Both the position numbers and the translations under genes were made by a program. Of a stretch of DNA of 6,513 bases, positions 1 to 6,454 are shown piece by piece. The DNA is from Acetobacterium sp. GTDB lineage: Bacteria; Bacillota; Clostridia; Eubacteriales; Eubacteriaceae. The DNA lies in the NCBI GenBank assembly GCA_022013395.1, contig JAKLQL010000286.1:1-6513 (forward strand), read 5' to 3'. The notes beneath the pieces are model-generated. The model ran no database searches and was not told the origin of the DNA. It worked only from the letters and a program-made list of their open reading frames with translations. Each line of letters opens with the position of its first letter. Position 1 is the stretch's first letter.

Positions 1-79
1 GACAAACAAAGTAACCAGTGTCAAAAACTAAGATCCGAAATAATTATTTTAAAAAATTACATCGAAAGAAGGTGTGGCT

Positions 80-1465
80 ATGCGAGAAACGCATCTGATT
101 AAAAGCCGGCAAACGTGTAAACTTGGATTGATCATTGTCATTCGGCAGCTTTTTCCTCAAGAATCGCTTAAAACCGCTTATTCAATTATGGAAGGCGTGT
201 TTTGTCGGTTTGCCGATTCCGCAATTTCAATCAGAGAAGTCTATCAGATTGAAAAGAAACTAAAAGAATGGATTTTGAGCAATCCGGAGATTGACTTTTT
301 GAAGCATCAGGGCGGCTACTACTTTTATCAGGTCGAGGGCTATGTTGTGAAAATGATTTATCCCTGCGAAACAAACGTTAAAAATATGGATTCTTTTTGT
401 GTGATTCCTTATGCCGACGGTTTTATTGTCGACTTTGGAGACATTGACCGCGATTGCAACATTTCGTTGATTCCGCCGGATAAACTCTCGGCCATGTATG
501 ATAAGACTCAGCAATGGCTGAAAAATATTAATATCGAGTTGCTTAATGATGTTAACGACTTTGTCGTCAGCAGCGCCAGTCTGAAACTGCTGGGGATGGC
601 TGAAGCCCTGCATGAAAAGGAGATATCCGATATTGCCGTGATGATTCTGCAGCAGCAGCGGGCCCTGCGGGTCTTGCTGATTTCCGGACCATCTTCTTCG
701 GGGAAGACGACCTTTGCGCAACGATTATCGACCCAGTTGAGTGTGAACGGACTAAAACCGGTTACGCTATCGATGGATGATTATTTTGTGAACCGGGAAG
801 AGACGCCCCTTACTGAGGACGGCAAGCCAGATTTCGATTGCCTGGAAGCGTTGGATCTCCCCTATTTACAGCAGCAGCTTAAAGAACTGATCGATGGAAA
901 AACGATTGAAACACCGATCTTTGATTTCAAAACCGGCCATCGTTCCACCCAAACAAGACGACTAAAAGTTGGCCATGATGAAATACTGGTGGTCGAAGGG
1001 ATTCATGCATTGAATCCGGTATTGTTTTTAGGGATCAACCGGAACATGCTCTTTAAAGTCTATCTCAGTTCGCTTTTTCAATTAAATTTCAACCTGGAAA
1101 ACCGTGTGCCAAGTTCAGAAGTTCGGCTGATCAGACGCATTGTCAGAGGCGACCAATTCCGCGGGACCCATCCCGAGGATACCTTGGATCAGTGGGAAAA
1201 TGTCCGGCGCGGGGAGTATCAAAACGTGTTTAAATTCCAGGAAGAATCGGACGTGATGTTCAATTCGAGCCTGCTTTACGAATTAAATGCCATGCGAACG
1301 TTTGCCGAAGCATCCTTAACTAAAATAGAGGATCACAGCCCCTATGCGAAAACCAGGGACCGTCTGCTTAATATTCTATCCTTCTGTGAGCCAATGAATA
1401 CGGAGAAAGTCCCTTTTAATTCAATATTGCGTGAATTCATCGGTGGTAGCATCTATTTTGACTAA
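80..1465 (+). CDS. Nucleoside (uridine) kinase-like P-loop protein, short form without TGS domain
   Basis: This 461-residue protein probably phosphorylates a nucleoside with ATP or GTP in the cytoplasm, as members of the uridine kinase/phosphoribulokinase family do. The C-terminal half carries the kinase: Walker A GPSSSGKT at residues 203-210, an SMDDYF segment with the likely catalytic acid at 233/234, a VVEGIHALNP strand, and an arginine-rich lid (RRIVRGDQFRG). It ends with the ILREFIGGS tail typical of the long clostridial nucleoside kinases. The N-terminal half resembles the threonyl-tRNA-synthetase-like accessory domain of that group (YSIMEGVFC near residue 37), but the usual leading TGS domain is missing, and an in-frame stop at 50-52 excludes a longer start. 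I chose ATG 80 because AAGG at 69-72 is 7 bases upstream; GTG 74 directly abuts it. The gene ends in tandem TAA codons. Family assignment is firm; the substrate is inferred. Confidence 0.85.
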   Translation: MRETHLIKSRQTCKLGLIIVIRQLFPQESLKTAYSIMEGVFCRFADSAISIREVYQIEKKLKEWILSNPEIDFLKHQGGYYFYQVEGYVVKMIYPCETNVKNMDSFCVIPYADGFIVDFGDIDRDCNISLIPPDKLSAMYDKTQQWLKNINIELLNDVNDFVVSSASLKLLGMAEALHEKEISDIAVMILQQQRALRVLLISGPSSSGKTTFAQRLSTQLSVNGLKPVTLSMDDYFVNREETPLTEDGKPDFDCLEALDLPYLQQQLKELIDGKTIETPIFDFKTGHRSTQTRRLKVGHDEILVVEGIHALNPVLFLGINRNMLFKVYLSSLFQLNFNLENRVPSSEVRLIRRIVRGDQFRGTHPEDTLDQWENVRRGEYQNVFKFQEESDVMFNSSLLYELNAMRTFAEASLTKIEDHSPYAKTRDRLLNILSFCEPMNTEKVPFNSILREFIGGSIYFD

Positions 1466-1488
1466 TAACGAAAAATATGAACCAGACA

Positions 1489-1518
1489 ATATGACATGGG
1501 ACTTTTTGAACGTCATAT
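1489..1518. repeat. Imperfectly placed inverted repeat after the nucleoside kinase gene
   Basis: ATATGAC at 1489-1495 is complementary to GTCATAT at 1512-1518, giving a 7-bp stem with a 16-base loop. It is followed by the self-complementary AAAGCGCTTT (1519-1528) and an 11-A run (1530-1540). It may be a weak transcription end for the kinase gene or a site upstream of the lipoprotein gene, but there is no good U-tract on the + strand. The rest of 1466-1616 shows nothing I can name. Confidence 0.25.
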
Positions 1519-1616
1519 AAAGCGCTTTTAAAAAAAAAAACTGATAAAATCAGCACATTCGGGTATGAAAAAATCACTAGTTAGAATCTTGAAGATTTTT
1601 GAAAGGAATGAAGAAA

Positions 1617-3611
1617 ATGTTAAAAAAACGCTTAACCGTTGTTATCCTCAGTATATTGTTGGTGCTTGTTCCGCTTTCGGGATGTGAAAAAAACGCTGCT
1701 CAGAGCCAGACCTATGAAAAAACCATTGCCACAGCCCGGACTGAAATATGGAAGGAAATCAGCGGCCGAGGGGCTGCCAGTGCGACCATTGCGATTATGG
1801 AAAATGGCAAAATTGTTTATCAAGAAGGTTTTTCCAAGGCCAATCGCCTGACGGCCAAAGATGTTGATACCCATACCCAATATAATATTGGTTCCGTCAG
1901 CAAGGTCTTCACGGCGGCAGCGATCATGCAACTGGTGGAAGCCGGGAAGCTGGAGCTCGACAAACCAGTGGTCGACTACCTGCCGGACTTTACCATGAAG
2001 GACAGCCGCTATCGCGTTATCACCGTGCGGATGCTCCTTAATCACTCCTCGGGCCTGCCGGGGACCATGCTCTCAAACGGTTTTGCAACGGAAAAAGATC
2101 CTGATTTTCTGACGAACTTTATGGCCTATCTGGCCAATAGCAGTTTAAAGGATGACCCTGGGGTGGTCAGTGTTTACTGCAACGATGGCTTTACCCTGGC
2201 GGAGGTATTGATCGAAAAAATTTCCGGCCAACACTATGCCGACTACCTCGAGACTCATTTTTTTTCAAAAGCCGATATGACTGACAGCAGCTGTTCATTT
2301 AAGAATGGGAACGATAATATTGCCTTAAAGTACAATAACGAGGATGGTTCAGCCCTGCCTCGGGAAATCATCAATTTGATCGGTACCGGGGGGATTTCCT
2401 CGACGGCAGCCGATTTGTGCCGATTTGGCAATGCCCTGCTAAGTGATAAACTTTTGAGTGCAGCCTCCTTTACCGAGTACACCAGTCCCCAGTATGGCCC
2501 GGAAACGGTGCCTTCGGGAACGCCCACCGACAACTACGGACTGGGCTGGGATATGGTGGCGGTGCCGACCTTTGCCGAACAAGGGGTAACGGTGATTGGT
2601 AAAAACGGGGCGACCTTCCAGTACGCGTCCCAGCTTTATCTGATCCCTGAAGCCAATCTTTCGATTGCCCTGATTTTTGCCGGCACCGCCAATGTCGCCG
2701 GGATTGCTGATAAAATAACCCAGACCCTGTTAGAAGAAAAAGGGATCATCCCAGCCAATGAAACCGCTGCTAAAACCATCACTCCGACAGCTATTCCCAA
2801 TGACATTCTCGGTTTTGCCGGATACTATGGTGCCAGCGGCAGTGTCATTAAAATTGACTTTGATCAGCAGGCAAACACTCTAGTTTATCAACAATTTGAT
2901 GGTCAGTCCTTTGTGACCGCCGCAACCTATCCCTATCTGGGAGACGGTTATTTTGATATGCAGAATGATCAGTGGCTGTCCTTTTCAGAAAATTTTGGTA
3001 AAAAACTGCTCCTCCAGTCGATGGCTCATACTACCTATGGGACGGTGATCGGCGAAGACATTAAGGCCAATAATCCTGTTGATACCAGCCGTTTTGAAGG
3101 CAAACGATGGCTTCCGCTGAGTCTCAGTGCTACTGATTTTACCACCTTTTCGGCAGCAACCGGGAGCATCCCGGAACTTCCCGGGACTATTTATTTCGGC
3201 AGTGATGGCAGCTATACTCCGTATCCTCTGAAGGATCAAAACACCGGATATATGAATCTAGCCTATGCCCGGGATCTTTGTGAACCCATCATCAAAGAAG
3301 AAAACGGCAAAACAACGATGACGGCGATGAGCCATACTTTGCTGGATGTTGCCGATATTCCTGGTCTTCAAAAGGCTGAGACAATCAGGATTGAAAAAAG
3401 CGGTGAAAATGTCATAAGGCGCCTCGATGCCGATGGCCGCTTTGGGATAAATTTACGGGGGGGTGGTCGTCTGGTCATCTACGATCCATCGTTAGCGGTT
3501 GTCTACGATACCCTCTACGGCGAAATTAAAGACGTTCCGGTAACCGCCGGATCCTATGTGATGTTTATCGGAACTGAGGGCGAAAGCTTCCCCTATGACT
3601 ACACCCTATAA
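1617..3611 (+). CDS. Serine beta-lactamase-fold hydrolase, predicted lipoprotein
   Basis: A 664-residue exported serine hydrolase of the beta-lactamase/class C penicillin-binding (AmpC, EstB, PbpX-like) superfamily. The N terminus has lysines/arginine, a hydrophobic stretch and a lipobox LSGC with Cys23, so it should be lipid-anchored on the outer face of the membrane. Catalytic motifs appear in order: SVSK (Ser93 nucleophile, Lys96), YCN (Tyr187-Asn189) and a KNG triad (329-331) at the place of HTG/KTG. From about residue 380 a beta-rich C-terminal region follows, with GYYG-type segments suggesting lipocalin-like domains as in other large family members. I chose ATG 1617 because AAAGGA (1602-1607) is 9 bases upstream; ATG 1608 directly abuts that site and TTG 1599 lies upstream of it. 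The substrate could be a peptide, D-amino-acid peptide or ester and cannot be read from the sequence. It looks more GC-rich than the following vanZ gene. Confidence 0.85.
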   Translation: MLKKRLTVVILSILLVLVPLSGCEKNAAQSQTYEKTIATARTEIWKEISGRGAASATIAIMENGKIVYQEGFSKANRLTAKDVDTHTQYNIGSVSKVFTAAAIMQLVEAGKLELDKPVVDYLPDFTMKDSRYRVITVRMLLNHSSGLPGTMLSNGFATEKDPDFLTNFMAYLANSSLKDDPGVVSVYCNDGFTLAEVLIEKISGQHYADYLETHFFSKADMTDSSCSFKNGNDNIALKYNNEDGSALPREIINLIGTGGISSTAADLCRFGNALLSDKLLSAASFTEYTSPQYGPETVPSGTPTDNYGLGWDMVAVPTFAEQGVTVIGKNGATFQYASQLYLIPEANLSIALIFAGTANVAGIADKITQTLLEEKGIIPANETAAKTITPTAIPNDILGFAGYYGASGSVIKIDFDQQANTLVYQQFDGQSFVTAATYPYLGDGYFDMQNDQWLSFSENFGKKLLLQSMAHTTYGTVIGEDIKANNPVDTSRFEGKRWLPLSLSATDFTTFSAATGSIPELPGTIYFGSDGSYTPYPLKDQNTGYMNLAYARDLCEPIIKEENGKTTMTAMSHTLLDVADIPGLQKAETIRIEKSGENVIRRLDADGRFGINLRGGGRLVIYDPSLAVVYDTLYGEIKDVPVTAGSYVMFIGTEGESFPYDYTL

Positions 3612-3685
3612 TGATGGCCATCCGGTCCTATTTTTAGCACTGTTTTTTTATGAAAGAAGAAAAGATTGAAGTCAGGTGATTTTTG

Positions 3686-3709
3686 ATGAAAAAGTTAAGA
3701 AATGAATGA
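3686..3709 (+). other. Seven-codon reading frame overlapping the vanZ start
   Basis: An AGGTGA ribosome site (3674-3679) lies 6 bases before ATG 3686, which opens a frame encoding MKKLRNE and stops at TGA 3707-3709. That stop overlaps the vanZ start at 3702 by 8 bases, an arrangement suited to translational coupling by re-initiation. Alternatively, removing one A from the run at 3700-3702 would join MKKLR directly to MNDLL of vanZ, so this may be the original vanZ start displaced by a one-base insertion or a sequencing error. Confidence 0.4.
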
Positions 3710-4322
3710 TTTACTGTTTTATGCTAATTATTTATTGAATAATGGTCCCTTTTCCAGCCAGAAGATGATTATTTTAACAATGCTGGTGGTCTTAATTTTA
3801 ACAACCATGCTCGTGCTTAATGGAGAAAAATGGACAATCGCGGAAAAATGGTTTAAAACAGCGATCTGGTTTTATCTCTACCTGATATTGCTATACACGT
3901 TTCTGTCAAGAACTGGAAAAAGCCAAAGTGACTATAACTTAGTGCCATTTTGGTCGTATCAATATATTTTTGCGACCCATGATTTTAGAATTGTATTGGA
4001 AGTGCTGGGAAATTGTCTGATGTTTATTCCGGTGGGGATTTTAGTGCCTTGGGCTTATGAAAATATTTTACATGAAGATGACCTGAAAAAGCGGAATACA
4101 GTGATCCTGTTTGGCTTGATTGTTTCGGTTTCGGTGGAGTGTTTGCAACTGTTTACCAGAACAGGATTATTTGAGTGGGACGATATTTTCCACAACATGA
4201 TTGGGTTGCTTGTGGGGTACGGGGTTTACCTTTTACTGAAGGACAAACATTTTGGAACGGTATACCAATACTTTTTACCGATGATTGGGGTGGGATTGGC
4301 ATTGATGATTGTGATGATGTAA
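3702..4322 (+). CDS. VanZ-family integral membrane protein
   Basis: A 206-residue membrane protein of the VanZ-like family, whose founding member gives low-level teicoplanin resistance; most members have no proven function. About six hydrophobic segments are visible (roughly 21-40, 52-69, 97-117, 132-150, 163-178, 187-205). Family motifs are present in order: YNLVPF near 78-83, GNCLMFIPVG at 103-112, the E..Q pair (Glu146, Gln149) in SVECLQL, and WDDIFHNMIG (Asp160, Asp161, Asn165, Gly168). The ATG at 3702 has only a weak ribosome site of its own, and an in-frame stop at 3696-3698 prevents a longer start; see the overlapping short frame upstream. The gene is more AT-rich than the hydrolase before it. 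Its position after a cell-surface beta-lactamase-fold lipoprotein suggests, but does not show, a shared envelope role. Confidence 0.85.
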   Translation: MNDLLFYANYLLNNGPFSSQKMIILTMLVVLILTTMLVLNGEKWTIAEKWFKTAIWFYLYLILLYTFLSRTGKSQSDYNLVPFWSYQYIFATHDFRIVLEVLGNCLMFIPVGILVPWAYENILHEDDLKKRNTVILFGLIVSVSVECLQLFTRTGLFEWDDIFHNMIGLLVGYGVYLLLKDKHFGTVYQYFLPMIGVGLALMIVMM

Positions 4323-4360
4323 AAGGAGAATTTGTGGATGGAATCAAACACATGATCTAA
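4323..4360 (+). other. Orphan ribosome site with an 8-codon frame after vanZ
   Basis: AAGGAG at 4323-4328 starts directly after the vanZ stop codon and is well spaced (5 bases) from GTG 4334, but that frame ends after eight codons (MDGIKHMI) at TAA 4358-4360. ATG 4338 in another frame ends after five codons. A strong site leading to so short a product could be the remnant of a lost operon gene. Nothing in the following 100 bases extends it. Confidence 0.25.
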
Positions 4361-4457
4361 GCACATAATGCTCAGAAGAATTGTCCCCTGATCCTAGTTG
4401 CCAGTCCAAAATGAACTGCGGTTTTAAAAAATGGAGAACATGAAGAAAGGAACAACC

Positions 4458-4841
4458 ATGCAGGATAGAATTAGTTTATGCGGAGATAATTGCACCTATT
4501 GTCCCCGTTTTAATGCCCATACAAAAGAAGAATTACAACAGGTTGCTGAATTGTGGTACCGCCTGGGATGGCGGGATACAATTGTTTCAGAAGATGATAT
4601 AAAATGTCCTGGCTGCAATCCCAATAAGCAATGTCCCTATAATTTGATCGATTGCACCTGGGAACATGAAGTAAAACATTGCCGTTCGTGTTTTGAATAC
4701 CCGTGTCAGAAAATTGAAAGGATGCTGAAAAAATCCAGAGAATTCAAATTAATGTGTCAAGAAAAGTGCACCGATCAGGAATATGCAGTTCTTGAAAAAG
4801 CTTTTTTTGAAAAGCACATTAATTTAGGAAAAGAAGACTAA
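4458..4841 (+). CDS. Small cysteine-rich protein, DUF3795-type
   Basis: A 127-residue soluble protein with twelve cysteines at residues 8, 12, 15, 50, 53, 59, 66, 75, 78, 83, 100 and 104. The spacing (C-x3-C-x2-C near the start, then CPGC, CPYN, and HCRSCFEYPC) matches the DUF3795 pattern I know from many anaerobes. Such clusters probably bind zinc or an iron-sulfur centre, but the function of the family is not known to me. ATG 4458 is preferred because AAAGGA (4446-4451) lies 6 bases before it; the in-frame ATG codons at 4431 and 4440 would add residues MENMKKGTT, with no ribosome site or a badly spaced one. The gene stands alone and faces the tpi gene tail to tail; no strong + strand terminator follows. 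Confidence 0.75.
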   Translation: MQDRISLCGDNCTYCPRFNAHTKEELQQVAELWYRLGWRDTIVSEDDIKCPGCNPNKQCPYNLIDCTWEHEVKHCRSCFEYPCQKIERMLKKSREFKLMCQEKCTDQEYAVLEKAFFEKHINLGKED

Positions 4842-4950
4842 GCTTGAGGTTGTTGAACAAAAAGGACAGCGTTGTATTTTGGGTTGGTGCTGTGTCAAAT
4901 TTACCAGATGATTCTGACTGAACTAGATGGTGTCAGGAACACATAACTTA

Positions 4951-4990
4951 TTCAAAAACCAACAAAAAGAGCCGGGATTATCCCGGCTCT
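4951..4990 (-). terminator. Intrinsic terminator of the rpiB-tpi operon
   Basis: A perfect 10-bp stem, AGAGCCGGGA (4968-4977) with TCCCGGCTCT (4981-4990), encloses a 3-base loop. Read on the minus strand it is followed by TTTTTGTTGGTTTTT, a good U-tract, so it ends transcription coming from tpi. On the + strand the hairpin is followed by GATCCC, so it should terminate DUF3795 transcription poorly. It lies about 75 bases beyond the tpi stop. Confidence 0.9.
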
Positions 4991-5066
4991 GATCCCAGAC
5001 TGGACGTCAAACGCCGCCGGAAAATTACGAATTAGATTTGCTTAAGTCTATTATTAAAATAAAAAC

Positions 5067-5840
5067 TTACTTTACCACTTTCTCGACCGCAACCATAATT
5101 TCCTCAAACAGATCTGGTTCCCAGGCACTGCGGCCGATGAACAAGCCATCGACATTTTCCAACTGGGCATAGTCGCTGGCATTATTAATATTGACGCTGC
5201 CTCCAAAAAGAAGGGGAACATCTTTACCCGCAGTTCCGAAAAGATCAACGAGAACACCTCTTAAAAAGTCATGGATTTCCTTGACATAAGGCGTTTCAGC
5301 GGGCGTACCATTGACGCCAATTGCCCAGACGGGTTCATAGGCGATCCAGAACTTGCCGATGGCATCGCGAGAAACATTCTTCAAAGCAATTTTGAGTTGT
5401 TTGGCCAGCATTTCTTTTGAGACATGATAGCTTTTGTCTTCAGCCTTTTCGCCAATGCAAATCAGCGGTATAAAACCATGTTTCAAAGCTGCTAATGTTT
5501 TAAGATTGACGGTTTCGTCAGTTTCATTAAAATATTGACGACGCTCACAATGGCCGATTTCAATAATATCCAGACCAATTTCTTTGAGCATTACTGGGGA
5601 GATCTCACCAGTAAACTGACCGGCATCTTCATAATGCATATTTTGAGCGCCCAGTTCAAGAGCACTTTTTTTCGAATCAATTAGTTCTTTTATTTTCCAA
5701 AGATGTGTATAGGGGGGAATGATGAAAATTTCTAACTGAGCATGCTTTTCAATAACCGTGATCAGTTCATCAGTATATTTAGTCGCTTCAGCCAGAGTTT
5801 TGTTCATCTTCCAATTAGTGCCGAGTAAAAACTTTTTCAT
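5067..5840 (-). CDS. tpiA: Triosephosphate isomerase-family protein, possibly an erythrulose-1-phosphate isomerase
   Basis: A 257-residue TIM-barrel isomerase. Catalytic residues are intact: Asn9 and Lys11 in NWKMN, His97 in IGHCERR, and Glu169 in AYEPVWAIG. Several flanking positions differ from ordinary glycolytic enzymes: Ser of GHSERR is Cys98; lid loop 6, usually IGTGKT, reads IGVNGTPAE and seems one residue longer; Tyr of YGGS is Phe212; and the phosphate-binding Gly-Gly near the C terminus is Gly236-Arg237 (FIGRSAW). The gene starts 7 bases after the rpiB stop; AAGTAGGT overlapping that stop is its ribosome site, so the two are co-transcribed and probably coupled. Known EryH/LerI enzymes of tetritol catabolism are TIM paralogues beside an RpiB paralogue, converting L-erythrulose 1-phosphate to D-erythrulose 4-phosphate. 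I infer that role here; a plain dihydroxyacetone-phosphate/glyceraldehyde-3-phosphate isomerase remains possible. Confidence 0.85.
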   Translation of the reverse strand: MKKFLLGTNWKMNKTLAEATKYTDELITVIEKHAQLEIFIIPPYTHLWKIKELIDSKKSALELGAQNMHYEDAGQFTGEISPVMLKEIGLDIIEIGHCERRQYFNETDETVNLKTLAALKHGFIPLICIGEKAEDKSYHVSKEMLAKQLKIALKNVSRDAIGKFWIAYEPVWAIGVNGTPAETPYVKEIHDFLRGVLVDLFGTAGKDVPLLFGGSVNINNASDYAQLENVDGLFIGRSAWEPDLFEEIMVAVEKVVK

Positions 5841-5847
5841 AATTAAC

Positions 5848-6297
5848 CTACTTCAAATATGTTTTTTCGAGGCTACGCATTTTTTCAACTTTTTTGGTTG
5901 AACCACCGCCCTGAAAATCACTTTTTAACCATGCTTCGGCAATCATTTTTGCCAGCTCAGTGCCAATCACCCGAGCCCCCATGGTCAAGACATTAGCGTC
6001 GTTGCTTTTAGCAAGCCGTTCAGCGGAATAGACATCATGACAGGTGCCAGCAAAAACACCGGGGACCTTATTGGCCATCATAGCAACACCGAGACCGGTT
6101 CCACAAAAGATAAAACCGCGATCATATTCTTTACTCCTGATCGTTTCGGCAAGATTAAAGGCAATTTCAGGATAATCGCAATCATGAGTTGCAGAATACT
6201 CTAAATCGGTGATATCATAACCAGCCTTTTTTAAATAATTAAAAATCTCATTTTTAAATTCGATGGCAGCATCGTCACAGTCAACAACAATTTTCAT
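5848..6297 (-). CDS. rpiB: RpiB/LacAB-family sugar-phosphate isomerase, possibly for D-erythrulose 4-phosphate
   Basis: A 149-residue cytoplasmic aldose-ketose isomerase, the normal length for RpiB. The fold signature is clear: CDDAA at 7-11 (CDHAG in typical RpiB), CGTGLGVAMMANK from Cys65, and SNDANVLTMGARVIG from Ser98. The catalytic Cys65 and Thr67 (E. coli Cys66, Thr68) and Asp8 remain, but E. coli His10 is Asp9, the ring-opening His99 is Ser98, and Arg133/Arg137 are Gly132/Lys136. Losing the ring-opening histidine fits an open-chain substrate such as D-erythrulose 4-phosphate, as for EryI/DerI, giving D-erythrose 4-phosphate. The specificity is inferred; ribose, allose or other phosphates are not excluded. 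ATG 6297 is chosen because AGGAGG is 6 bases upstream; an ATG at 6315 lies upstream of that site. It is the first gene of a two-gene operon with tpi. Confidence 0.85.
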   Translation of the reverse strand: MKIVVDCDDAAIEFKNEIFNYLKKAGYDITDLEYSATHDCDYPEIAFNLAETIRSKEYDRGFIFCGTGLGVAMMANKVPGVFAGTCHDVYSAERLAKSNDANVLTMGARVIGTELAKMIAEAWLKSDFQGGGSTKKVEKMRSLEKTYLK

Positions 6298-6303
6298 TAC
6301 AAA

Positions 6304-6309
6304 CCTCCT
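6304..6309 (-). promoter_or_regulatory. Consensus ribosome site that fixes the rpiB start
   Basis: The minus strand reads AGGAGG here, 6 bases before ATG 6297. It excludes the six-residue longer start at 6315, which lies upstream of the site. Confidence 0.85.
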
Positions 6310-6327
6310 GAACATTTTTAATTGTGT

Positions 6328-6355
6328 AAAAATACTTTTTTTTTAAGGTATTTTT
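6328..6355. repeat. Inverted repeat in the rpiB leader, possible operator
   Basis: AAAAATAC (6328-6335) and GTATTTTT (6348-6355) form a perfect 8-bp inverted repeat around a 12-base spacer that includes nine consecutive T. It lies between the predicted rpiB transcription start and its ribosome site, where a repressor could block transcription. As RNA the stem is AU-rich and weak, so a DNA operator is likelier than a regulatory hairpin. Chance is possible in such AT-rich DNA. Confidence 0.3.
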
Positions 6356-6372
6356 CCTAATCCTACGATATT

Positions 6373-6401
6373 ATTATTACATAGATTATGGCGAATGTAA
6401 A
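6373..6401 (-). promoter_or_regulatory. Sigma-A-type promoter of the rpiB-tpi operon
   Basis: On the minus strand, TTTACA (6401-6396; one mismatch to TTGACA) is separated by 17 bases from AATAAT (6378-6373; one mismatch to TATAAT), with a TG one base before the -10 as in extended -10 promoters. The start would be near 6366, giving a leader of about 70 bases before rpiB. Confidence 0.65.
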
Positions 6402-6404
6402 GGA

Positions 6405-6418
6405 TATAATCGTTTTCA
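6405..6418 (-). promoter_or_regulatory. Cre-like site (CcpA-type catabolite control) upstream of the rpiB promoter
   Basis: The minus strand reads TGAAAACGATTATA, matching 13 of 14 positions of the cre consensus TGWAANCGNTNWCA (the mismatch is T for C near the end). It sits three bases upstream of the predicted -35 and lies between two divergent genes, where CcpA could affect either. Catabolite control would suit a sugar-catabolic operon. It is one motif match, and the second half-site is weak. Confidence 0.35.
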
Positions 6419-6442
6419 CTGTTTAGAAATTAAGTAAAAGTA

Positions 6443-6454
6443 ATTTGATCAAAT
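6443..6454. repeat. Perfect 12-bp palindrome between divergent genes, possible operator
   Basis: ATTTGATCAAAT is fully self-complementary. It lies 43 bases before the divergent gene and about 40 bases upstream of the rpiB promoter, a usual place for the binding site of a local regulator. No regulator is visible in the window and AT-rich DNA makes short palindromes common. Confidence 0.3.

Noticed and set aside
260..721. Minus-strand open frame of 153 codons inside the nucleoside kinase gene
   Set aside because: It lies opposite a gene with clear family motifs, has no ribosome site or known domain, and its residues look like an antisense shadow. The same holds for minus-strand frames within 1632-2045, 2255-2533, 2985-3239 and 4153-4353.
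1530..1553. Minus-strand hairpin CTGAT-TTT-ATCAG followed by ten T
   Set aside because: It resembles a terminator but the stem is only 5 bp and AT-rich, and no minus-strand gene precedes it.
3457..3463. Run of seven G in the hydrolase gene as a phase-variation tract
   Set aside because: The frame is intact, the run simply encodes part of a Gly-Gly-Gly segment, and no sign of switching can be seen from a single sequence.
3616..3635. GGCC/GGTC hairpin followed by CTATTTTT as a terminator for the lipoprotein gene
   Set aside because: The stem is four pairs with one G-U, which is too weak to call. It may still slow read-through.
4844..4921. 25-codon + strand frame from TTG after the DUF3795 gene
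   Set aside because: It lacks a ribosome site and has no recognisable similarity; probably chance.
6405..6410. Perfect + strand TATAAT as the -10 of the divergent gene
   Set aside because: No acceptable -35 lies 16-18 bases upstream, and the bases are shared with the cre-like match; it is 87 bases before the ATG.
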